In this document: piece by piece, positions 52,869 through 62,055 of the stretch | Layout: each line of letters begins with the position of its first letter | How positions within the stretch are numbered: position 1 is the stretch's first letter | Source of the DNA: Hyaloraphidium curvatum | Taxonomy: Eukaryota > Monoblepharomycota > Hyaloraphidiomycetes > Hyaloraphidiales > Hyaloraphidiaceae | NCBI GenBank assembly: GCA_025558095.1 | Contig: JAIVFI010000010.1 | Location: 434,001-498,000, forward strand | Direction: 5' to 3' | DNA: 64,000 nucleotides | Notes under the pieces: generated by a model | What the model saw: the letters and a program-made list of their open reading frames with translations, nothing else | Told to the model about the DNA's origin: nothing | The model's database searches: none | Program-made: the position numbers and the translations under genes

Positions 52869-53961
52869 TCGGAGGACGGAGGCGGTCTGATGTGCGAGGC
52901 TGGATTCGAGCAGGCTGGTTGCCTCCGCAACGTTCGGCAAGTTGCGCCGACCGGACACACAAAAGAGCGACGGGCCAGACACCGCATTCGTGCCAACGAG
53001 GCTGTGTTCGATTGGTGATGGCTGTTTCAGGATGCGTCAGTTCGAGAGCTAAGTTCGAGAGCTCAGTTGGAGAGTCTGTTGCTCACCTCCGAATTCTGGT
53101 CTCTTCTCCCCGCGTGGCAGGAATACATTTCTCAACCATTGCTTCTCTTATCCGCCTCGAAAATGCCTTTCGTACCCAGGATCTTCCACCGTGTCCGGCA
53201 ACCGCCCACCACCTCCACCCGGGGATCGAACGTCCGACCACCAAAGGATTTCCTGCAAGTCTAGACAAATGCCTCCTCGAATTGGGGATCGCTCCAGCAT
53301 TAGAATGTGTGCTGTGCGGAAGTGCGCGGTGGTGCTGCAAGCTCCGATCCCCTCGGCTGCCTACGCGTTCCCGGTCAGCGGCAGCATTTCCGTGACGCGT
53401 CGCCGAATCCATGGCTCCGGCGCTTACGGGCTCTGGATCTTCAAGCTCTGGGCAGCGCGAAGTGGCGACGCAGCAGAAATGTGCGACCGCAGAAGGATCT
53501 GCGACCGTGCGCGGACTTCGCTCGGGCGCTGAGCCGCAATTGGAGGCCATCGCGGAGGCTACTTCCCGAGGGGTCGCGCTCTTCCTGGCCTGGGATCTCA
53601 AATCGCTCGATCCCGCACCCGCATCCACCGAGGACTGCGCCTGAGCTGCATCGCGCTCTACCTGCGCGAATCCCGGCATGGTAGACCGGGAACCAGTCGT
53701 AACGTTGTCCAACGTGGTTTCCCCAGGTGCTCGTTCGGGGTCGAGGATGCGAGATGGTAGATCGCCGGATGTACTTCAACTTTCAAGCACGTGCGTTCAC
53801 CATCACAACAACCCCCGAATCCTCGCCCAAACACAGGCCCGCGCCGGTTCCTCGGGCCCGCGAAAGCCCCGCACGGCGCTCGCGCCGGCATCGTCTCCAT
53901 CTGGGCGGCAGCGGGGGAGCGGCTGCGGCTGCCCGGGCGCAACGCCCTCCGTTGTTTGCGC
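52017..53961 (+). repeat. Left arm of inverted segmental duplication
   Basis: Positions x here pair with 116017 minus x on the right arm (62,056-64,000), in inverted orientation, over 1,945 bp. Every stretch compared is identical, and frames on both arms translate identically. The inner edge is sharp: 53,961/62,056 still pair, the next bases differ. The left arm continues left of 52,017, but its partner is beyond the window end. Contents: the 3' two thirds of the F-box/LRR gene, then about 1.1 kb without a secure gene (52,869-53,961; a 77-codon frame at 53,411-53,644 is possible but unsupported). Confidence 0.92.
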
Positions 53962-54038
53962 TCGCAGACACGCAACCACTCCGAAGCCCTGCCCGGTGGA
54001 GCAGTGTACCTCGAAGTTGTTTCACTTCTTACGGACCC

Positions 54039-54971
54039 ATGGATCCATTAGGACAACCTTTTACGGAGGATGTGGGCGGACTGCGCCCTGCTTCTGGCGT
54101 AACTCACTTCAAGACCAGGTATCCCAGCCAAACCAGCAGGGAGCTGTGATTGCCCGACTTCTCCAGCGAAACGCTTCGCTCAACGCTTCTTTGTCCGCGA
54201 AAGAACAGACCATCTCTGAACAAAGGCAGACCATACACGACCTCGTACAGCAATTGAATGAGCAAGGAAGCTCCATAGCAAAGCTCAAGACTGATGCGAC
54301 GACGGTCCAACTGGAGCACAACAAGGAGAAGGCGCATTTACAGGAATGCATCTACAATCTCAGGAATCGTGTGGCAGAGCTGACCGGCGCTTGTTCGCCT
54401 GTGGTGCTGCGAACGGTCCTAGGTAAATCAACGTTCACTTCCTTGCTTTGCTTCCTATTGATGCGCTGATCGACAGAGGACCTTTTCGGGCGCTTGTTCG
54501 CCTGTGGTGCTGCGAACGGTCCTAGGTAAATCAACGTTCACTTCCTTGCTTTGCTTCCTATTGATGCGCTGATCGACAGAGGACCTTTTGAGAATAGTCT
54601 GTGAAAACGATTATGGTCCTGAGTTGGCCGCCAAAATGACTAAGACCGACCGCGCGCACTACGTTTTTGGAGAGAACCCGCCGATGGAAAGCGCCGCCTC
54701 AAAAGTTCAAGAGTATCTGGGACACAAATTCGCGAAGATCGAGTGGGAGGATTTTCAAGGGCCCTACGCGGAGTTCAATGCCCTTCAGTCAAGGCGGGAA
54801 TTCCTGAAGTGGTTGTACAGCGACCTCTCTGCCGGATGCCACACTACCCCATTCGAAACATCGTGGGAGAAGATAAAACCATTCTGCACAAAAGCGATTG
54901 AACGACTCTTCTTCCCGTTGGCGATCGACCTCATCAACGATCTCAACAACGTGGAGGAAGTTGATGTCTGA
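54039..54971 (+). CDS. Coiled-coil protein, unknown
   Basis: ATG 54039 gives MDPLGQPFTED, spliced (intron 54072-54118, 47 nt) to VSQPNQQGAVIARLLQRNAS and a long coiled coil with heptad-like spacing (LSAKEQTISEQRQTIHDLVQ, LNEQGSSIAKLKTDATTVQL, EKAHLQECIYNLRNRVAEL). Exon 2 ends at 54422; joining to 54580 keeps frame (VVLRTVLG/EDLLRIVCENDYGPELAAK) and leads into a globular C-domain (YLGHKFAKIEWEDFQGPYAE, FLKWLYSDLSAG, FFPLAIDLINDLNNVEEVDV), stop at 54971. The intron contains a tandem copy of the exon-2 end and of itself (see 54386-54589). AT-richer than flanking genes. No family recognised. The start lies 78 bp inside the core from the duplication edge. Confidence 0.62.
54386..54589 (+). repeat. 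103-bp tandem duplication spanning a splice donor and acceptor
   Basis: Two identical units of period 103 bp (54386-54488 and 54489-54589). Each contains the last 37 nt of an exon, a GTAAAT donor (54423; 54526), a 54-nt intron and the CAG acceptor (54476; 54579) with GAGGACCTTTT. Confidence 0.93.
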
Positions 54972-55036
54972 AGGGGACTTTGTTTGAACATAGGCTGGCT
55001 TCGTGCCATCAGCATCGTGAACTCGCATTTAGCCCT

Positions 55037-58000
55037 TTACATCGTTTCGTATTGGTACAAATGCTCCGGATACGTCGCTTGGAACTCCAGAATGAGCGCT
55101 CGGAGGGCGTAGTTTGGCGTCAGCACGATCTTTGTCTTGCGACCATCCTTGTCGTGAGTGAGCGGGACCTGCGTCATCGGCGACGTGCCGTTCTGCTTGA
55201 GCCAGTTGCGGATAGCATCTTCTTGATACGTGTATCCATCCGGAGCGACGACGGGATGAGACATGATCTAAGGCACAGTTCCGTCAGTTTAGATCCGCGA
55301 TAGCGCTGCCGAAACGTACCGTCCGGGTGATGGGGCAAACAAAGTGGCCAGGAACCTTGATTGGTTGCCTTGCGATGTGCATCTGAGCCATCGTAGTAAA
55401 AGGCTGGTATGCTTGCTGGACGATGTAGGCGGAACCGTCGGCCGCCGTCATGTAAACTTGTCTCGACAGATCCGGCTGCTGCGACACGGCTTGGCCGTGT
55501 GCGATCTGTTGCTGCGATCCAAAGAAGTGCTGCTGACCTTCGACGGCTTCACCGGGCTCTTCCTCGCTCGCTTCTTCGGAGTCACCGTAACCGCCTGCGT
55601 CAGACATGCCGTTCGTCGAGTCCTCCGGCAGGGACTTCATCGACTCGCGCAGCTTCTTGATCCCTTCCTTCAGCTTCAACATGGGTCCCAGAGGGAGCTT
55701 CAAAGCACGGAAGTCCTCATCTGATGCCAACATGAGCGACTCCATATCGAATTCGTGCTCCTCAAAAAGCTGGACGAATCGAGCGAGCCCGACGGTTCGA
55801 AGAAAGTCCGACAACTTCGTTTCGCCCGAAGAGGGGGCCGGAGGAGGCGCACTACGCCGAGGAGCAAACTCGGATGCACGCTTCGCCTGAGCCTCAGGAG
55901 GAACAGCCGGTTTGGAGATTCTCTGCGGAGACTGCGAGGCCGGCTGCTTTTGCTGCGGTGCAGAAGGCTTGTCGAGGGGATGCTTGAGACCAGGCGGCGC
56001 CGCCAACGGCCGGCGGGCTTCGACATTCTTCTCTTCGGTAGTGCGAGATCCTGCGTCGTCATTTCGCCGGCTCAGGTTGGGAATGGTCGGGGAAGGCATG
56101 TCCCAAAGCGCGGCAATTTCCTGCGATTCGATAGGAGAGACTTTCTTGGCGACTTTGACCGACTCGGTCTCGTCAGCCACGAACGATGCCGTCTTCTCGG
56201 CAGCCTTGTCCACTTCCGAGGGAGCCGGCGCTGCGATCGGAACGACGGGATTCTTCGTGATGATAATGTTCAGTCCGTTCAAAACAGAATCGCCATCGGT
56301 CCGCGCGAGCGGTGTCGGAGGAGCTGTCGGCAGGGCGGGCGCGGCACTGCTTCCAGGCTGAACGGGCTGCGCTGGCTGCCAAGTGTGCATGCTCGAGAAC
56401 CAGCATCGCACCGCGTGAACACAGGACCCGTCGGGATTGACGCGCGTGCACTTCTTCGACGCCTTCCAGATACCTGATCTTTGCTGGCTTGAGTGCGGCG
56501 ATGCCTTCGGGGCGCCCTTCGCCGACTTGGGACTCTGGGCCGTTGGGACGTTTCCGCTTGCATAACGGTCTTCCTCCACAGGCAGCGAACCAGAATCAGA
56601 TTCCGGTTTCGACAAAGGCTCCTGCCTCCGTGACGGTGTCTCGTGGCGCGCTGCCGGCTCCTCGATACGGTTCGCTTGCTGCGCGATGCTCGGTCGCTCG
56701 ATCGCGCGCCGTTCAGGAGACAAAACATCCGACAGCTGAGACACTTGCTCCGAAGCAACAGTAGAATCCGGCAAAAGCGCTGAAGTCGTATCCTGGGGTG
56801 CAACGACGTGTTGTGCCGACACGGACGCCTCCGCAGTAGAATTCTGCTGCCGCAATGGCGCAACCTTAACTTCGCGATCCGCACTCTCAAGCTCGGCAAA
56901 GTCATGCTCCTCAACCGGGATCTCCGCGACGTCCACGACCGGAAAGGGTGGGCTGAATGATGTCGTTGCAAAGGCTTCCCCATTTGCCGATCCCGATGCG
57001 GAGGCAACTCCTTCGCTCTCAGTCGTGTCGCTGCTTTCCGAAACCCTTGTAAACTCGGAGATCGAGGTGTCGTTGCGAGCGGCGTCCTCGCCAACGGTCT
57101 CGGAAGAGTGCTCCGGAGTCCAGGATCCCATGCGCGCCGCCACTTCCAACGAGGCAAGCTCGGCTGCCTTTTCGGCCGCGCGCTTTTCCTTGGACACCTT
57201 GGTCTTCCATTCTGACTCGCGCCGTTTCCGTTCCCTCTCCATCTTGGCGTGCATCCCCGAGATCTTTCCCAGCCACGTCCCAAACAGCTCCGGCCGCAGG
57301 TGGCATGCGCGCAAAACCTCGATTGTCCTGTCGTACGGCTGAATCTCCCGCCATTTCGGCGCGTAAACCATCTCTGCGGTATCACCCTCCACGTCCGAGC
57401 GCTCAAAGTCGCTGGCCCCCAGCGCAGCAATCTCTGACGGGGTCAGCAAGTTCTGCACCTCCTGATCCATTACAATCTGCAACAATGGCACCGATTCGGC
57501 AAGGTTGACGATGGTTTGGTAGATAAGATTACGAACGGCCGGGGCCAGTTCGTTCGCAGAAGGCCACTCGAGCACGTCCTGCGCGAAATCGGAACCGGCG
57601 TCATCGGGCCTTCCTGCACCCGACAAAATGTCCCGGACGCCCTTCTGAAGCATAGTGCGCCACGTCGCGAGCTCCATTTTGGCGTACTTGGCCCTCGAAA
57701 GCTTCGTGTGCACTGCCTCTGCGCGGTCCATGAAGGTCCGGTTAGCGCTGTTGCGCTTCATGATGGCAATGATCCCCCGAATCTGCCCGATGAGTTCGTC
57801 CAGCTTTGTCATGGACTTCGAGCCCGTCGAAAGCTCCGCTTCAATGCTGGCAATTTCCCGATCCCACTCGTCCCGCAGAGCAGCGCGCCGCGATTCCTCC
57901 TTCTTGGCGTATTCTCGCTCCCTCTCCGCGCGCTCTTCCTCCAGATCCGGGACGTAGATCCTAAGCGGTTGCGACGGTTCTCCTGCGGCGTGATCGTTCA

Positions 58001-59265
58001 CGGCCGTCACCGAGAAATCGTAAAGTCCGGGCATCAGCGGCGAGGTCTGGTACTGCGGATGCTTGACGGATCCCATGTTGTTCGTGGTCGACTTCCCGTG
58101 CCCAATCGGGTGCACAGTCATGGTGACGTTGTAGAACTTGACGCCAAGCTGCGCGTGGAACAGTCAGGAGCGGTTGAAACGATGGAAGCAGTGAGAACCC
58201 ACGTTCTCTGCTTCTGAGCACGTCCACCGGAGCCAATAGATGGTGTCGCCTCGATGCCGGTCCGTGACCTTCGTTCCGAATATCTAGACGTGACCCATAA
58301 TGGCATCAAGCGCCTCGGGAACAAACAGGACACAAGCACACCTCTGGCTGCGTACACCTGTGCGGAACGCCGCCCATGAGCCTGAATCTGGGAGCTTGCG
58401 GCCCGTCCGGAGTTGCAGGCGTCGCCTTTTGCTGCGCCCGGGTCGCGCGCTGCTGATCGCTCTTCGAGTCGTAGTGGTCGTCGGTCTTTGGCCGATGAGC
58501 TTTCACGAACTCCGCATGGTCATTCAGCTGCAGGTATTTCTTCCGCAACGATGTGTCCGAAAGCACGGCGTAAGCTTCCTTTAGCTCCTGGAAACGGCGC
58601 GTGTCGGCCTCGGTGCTATGCGGGAGCCTGTCGGGGTGCATCCGAAGCGAGAGGGAACGGTACGACTTCTTCACGGCTTCGAAAATGGCAGCGTCCAACG
58701 ACTCCTCCTCCTTTCGCAACTCTTCCATTGCCTTGTCGAGCGTCTGCACCTGCACGCGAGCCGAGTAGAGATCCGAGTTCGTCTTGGCAAAGGCCTGCAG
58801 CGGGCTCATCCCCGGATACAACTCCGCCATGGTCTGCACGGTTTTGGAGAGCGTTTCCTTCTGCTTATCTGCTCAGATCAGTTCCAAAGGCAGATCTTTA
58901 TGAGAAGAGTCCACCAGACAGGAGATCAGACGCCTACCGAACTTGGTCCTGTCTCCTACCTCGTCCCGCGAAGTCGCCTTCTTCTTCGCGGCGGCCGCCT
59001 TGACCTCTTCCTCGAGTTGCTTCCATTTCGTCGTTGCCTTGTGCCGTTCCTCCGCGTCCTTGGCCGCCTGCCTCGCGGCGACGTGCTCATGGGCGAGTTT
59101 GAGCTGCGAGCTTACAACCCCGAAAAGCTTCCGATACGCGTCCGAGAAAGCGGCATCCGCGTCAAGCTCCAACGTGCGAAAGTACGGAAGAACGGCCGGC
59201 TCGCTGCCGTCCCCCGCCCGGGCGGTGGGCCCATCGGACCGAGCGGAGCTCGCGTTCTTTGACAT
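55037..59265 (-). CDS. J-domain / FN3-like / SAM / U-box multidomain protein
   Basis: Five exons, all joins phase 0: 59265-58960, 58860-58342, 58283-58203, 58148-55320, 55267-55037; 1,321 residues. In order: Lys/Ala-rich N-terminal helix; J domain (about 160-215) with the HPD tripeptide in YRSLSLRMHPDRLPHS and FQELKEAYAVLSDTSLRKKY; a fibronectin III-like domain (about 265-362; TIYWLRWTCSEAEN/LGVKFY, PGLYDFSVTAVNDHAAGEPS, LRIYVPD); a coiled coil (EEERAEREREYAKKEESRRA); a helical middle and long disordered Ser/Pro region; a SAM domain (about 1081-1140; LSDFLRTVGLARFVQLFEEH, LGPMLKLKEGIKKLRE); and a C-terminal U-box (about 1236-1310; FVCPITRT/IMSHPVVAPDGY, AIRNWLKQNGTSPMTQVPL). Predicted: an Hsp70-recruiting ubiquitin ligase for client proteins. 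Each domain is clear; the fusion is supported by continuous frames and good splice sites, but the 58342 donor (GTGTGC) is the weakest. Confidence 0.8.
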
Positions 59266-59561
59266 TCTGTCCCGGCTCTCCCGACCCTCGCCGGCACCGT
59301 TCAGACCTCAAATCAGCGACAGCTGTCAAGCAAAAAGGCGCATCGCCCTGTGCCGTTCTTCTCTCTCTACTTGAGGCGGGTGGGGCGCTTCTTGCTCCAT
59401 GCTCGCGGAGCCGCAGGTTTGATCAATTCAAATACCGCGCCAATGACAAAGATTTCATTCATAATCCAATGAGAAAACCAACTGGTTTGTACAGACGGCT
59501 CCTGCAGCCATCGCAGGCTCTTGATCTGCCGCAGCGTCTCCCTAAGCATGGCGTCGTGCGG

Positions 59562-60780
59562 CTACCGTAGGCTCTTGAGCATCCGCGTCGTCTCCCGCAA
59601 CATAGAGGCCTTGTCGTTCCAGTCCCTCCTCAGCCCGGCAAGCTGCTGCTGCGCCTGGCTCTTGCGCCACTCGTTGTTGCCCCTCGCCACATCCTCCTTC
59701 TCGGCGATCTTGCCCTGCAGCTCCGCCAGCTCCGACTCGAGCCGGGCCAGCCGCTCTTGCAGCTCCGCGCGCCTCGCCGCCTCCTCGTCCTCGCCACTCT
59801 CGTCTTCCTCATCCTCGTCCTCGTCCTCCGATCCGTCCCGGTCCTCGCCCGAAGCTTCGTCCGCAATCCCCATCTCCAAGTCATTCGCCAGCCTGTCCTC
59901 GTCGAAATCGTCCGAGTCGTCGCCGCCAGCTTCAGTGCCACCATCCTCGACCACGTTGCGGGGAACGGCGCGCCACTGCGTCGTCACCTCGAAGGCGAGC
60001 TTGTCCTTGCGAAGCAGACGCTCTACCTCCTTCTCCACCGATTCGATTTGCTTGGAAAATGAGGCGGTCAGTACAAAGAGTCTCGAGCAACGAAAGCAAT
60101 CAGCGCACCTTCTTGATCTGAGGTTTCCGAAACCGTCTGTTCACCACGTTCTTGAGCGGAGGCGTCAGCCCATCCTTCAGCTCGTATTCCTCTTTCCCCG
60201 GTTCCGGCAGGTCCTGCGCGGCCGGCGGCTCCATTCCTTCGACCACAAGCACCTGGTGCACGTCCGCAATCTTCCACCATTGCACCCTATCGTGGCTTTT
60301 CCACGACTCGACAACGGCGGGCAGGTCCTTGAGCGTTGCGCGGTAGCTGTGACCGTCCAGGGAGACAGTTGCTCGGCGATCCGAATGGAAGCGCACACGA
60401 AAGGTTTCCGGAGGCGGCGCCTGGCCGTCTGCGATCAGGGAACGGAAGCGGTCCGCCATCTCGGGGTCCGGGAGGCGCAAGACAAAGTGCTGCTCGGCGC
60501 GGTCTTCGTCGCCGCCGATAACGCGTCCGCCGACCTTGAGCTTTATGTTTGTGATCTGTTTCGGCTGCCTCCGCGCCTGACGCTTGGGTTTCGGGCCCGA
60601 CGGTGGAGATGCGCCCACAGGAGGCGGGGAACGCGGGGTAGGAGCCGGCTTAGCCCGCGTCTGCCGCACTGTCGAAGGCAGCGCGCGCGCATATTGGCCG
60701 CCAGGCGTGGCCGCACCGCCTTCTACGGGCCACGGCGAACCCGGGACCGCCGATGGGCTGAACGGCGCTGGGCTCTCCAT
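59562..60780 (-). CDS. TAF7: TFIID subunit TAF7
   Basis: General transcription factor TFIID subunit (TAFII55 family), nuclear. Two exons, 60780-60109 and 60050-59562 (58-nt intron, CCAAG acceptor), 386 residues. After a Pro-rich N-terminus the TAFII55 domain reads EQHFVLRLPDPEMADRFRSL, RFHSDRRATVSLDGHSYRAT, LKDLPAVVESWKSHDRVQWW, KIADVHQVLVVEGM and the invariant GLTPPLKNVVNRRFRKPQIK. The exon join keeps the helix IKK/QIESVEKEVERLL. The C-terminal half is acidic (EDEDEDEEDESGEDEE) followed by a coiled coil (RAELQERLARLESELAELQG), as in fungal TAF7. Same strand as the J/U-box gene, which begins 296 bp downstream of its stop. Confidence 0.93.
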
Positions 60781-61170
60781 GCTGGCGACCCTTCCGCGCG
60801 TTCAAAAGCAATCCCAACGACGAAGATTGTAGCGGTTACTGGCTCAAAGGTGCCGAATCCATAGCATTGAGGCAAAGTAAAGCGGAGTAGAGGATTGCGA
60901 TTTCCTGGTTTGGGGACCTGCACCCAGACTCATACAGTATAAATGGGTAAAGGTCACCATAAGGTCCCCAGAGCGGGGTCGGGTCGGGGCGTCCGCAAAA
61001 GAATCGACAAATCTAAAAAGAGAATTAAGGTCAAATCTACAGAGAGAATTAAAGTCATACATGTCTGTCTCTGACTCTGTCCGCGATGGACGCCCCTGTC
61101 GGCGTTAAGGAGTTCAAATACTCGGGAGAGACGCTCGAGCTGCGGCTTCAGCGAAGCGGAGCTGAAAGAT
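60781..61170. other. Intergenic, AT-richer stretch
   Basis: 390 bp between TAF7 and the next minus-strand gene's stop. It has a TATA-like CAGTATAAATGG near 60,937 and a degenerate direct repeat around 61,011-61,058 (AGAGAATTAAGGTC and AGAGAATTAAAGTC). No gene recognised. Confidence 0.45.
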
Positions 61171-61973
61171 TTACTGCTCAACGTCATCCGAAAGATCCTG
61201 GATGTTCAAGAGCATGTTTTTTTCCTTCAGCGCTAGTCCCCCAGCATCCATGTCATCGCGGACGCTGGGCTTCGCAAGAGTCGAGCTCAAAACCCCCTTC
61301 GTCGCATTGATGCACGTGGAATGGTCGAGCGGTACTTTCCGCCCGGGTCCTTGTTCAACGTTGTACCTGTCGTTGACGATTCTCTGCAGACGCCAACGAA
61401 CGACACCTTTGTCGAGGTCCGCGAGGCTTTTCAATTGGAATACCGGCGACTTGGTTTGGTCATGAAGAGGAGCATGCAAGAGGAATAGCTTCAGTGCCAA
61501 GTGTGCTGTTTTGAGCATTGTTAGCGCCCCAACTGCATCGCCTACGGCTGAAACTTACTAAACAATGCTTGATACAGGGCGATACGAGCAATCTCTTCGG
61601 CTTTCTCCACGACGTCGTGCATCTCGTCCAGCAGAATGCATTGGTCCTTCTCACTTGGCCAAGAGTTGGTTCTCGCCATCAGTTCGACTTGCTCTGCGAG
61701 GGGCAAGGCCCTCCGAAGGCTCCCATGTGCGCCAGTTTTGGACAATCGAGGATCCGTAGCGACGTGGATTAATGAGGTGATGTGACGCTGGTGTTCAAAA
61801 GTGGATTGGAAGTCCATGCTGTTCCCCCATAGCTTCGTGGTCGGTGCCTGGGGTCGGACTTTTCTGAAGCGTCCTAAAAGCCTTGACTGCACCACGACGC
61901 TTCTGTCCGGTGCGCCGCCCGTGGTCTGGTAGCGGGGCCCGTCATTGCGCGCACGGTAAAGTGAGCCCGACAT
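61171..61973 (-). CDS. Hypothetical protein next to the inverted-repeat edge
   Basis: Two exons, 61973-61559 and 61505-61171 (53-nt intron with a consensus GTAAGT donor), 249 residues. N-terminus MSGSLYRARNDGPRYQTTGG is basic; then MDFQSTFEHQRHITSLIHVA, LRRALPLAEQVELMARTNSW, LLDEMHDVVEKAEEIARIAL and, after the join, ALF/THLALKLFLLHAPLHDQ and VRWRLQRIVNDRYNVEQGPG, LLNIQDLSDDVEQ. It is helical, soluble and without a recognised domain. Codon composition differs from the GC-rich housekeeping genes, as for the coiled-coil gene at the opposite edge of the 8.1-kb core. The start lies 83 bp inside the core from the duplication boundary, mirroring the coiled-coil gene (78 bp), so both may use promoters in the duplicated arms. 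Confidence 0.6.
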
Positions 61974-62055
61974 GGGCGGAACGTGGGAGGAAGTAGTTGG
62001 CAGAAGAGGGTGCACCAACTCGCTCGACGCAAGCGAAGGCCTTGGAAAGAACGGG

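Noticed and set aside
53411-53644. 77-codon plus-strand frame with an ATG in the left arm (mirrored in the right)
   Set aside because: The ending looks somewhat protein-like, but there is no family, no splice partner and no independent support.
53083-53712. 209-codon minus-strand frame present in both inverted arms
   Set aside because: It does not begin with ATG, shows no motif and competes with other frames of equal quality; its identity in both arms only reflects the duplication.
54386-54589. CRISPR-like array
   Set aside because: Only two directly adjacent 103-bp units without spacers; it is a tandem duplication in a eukaryotic gene.
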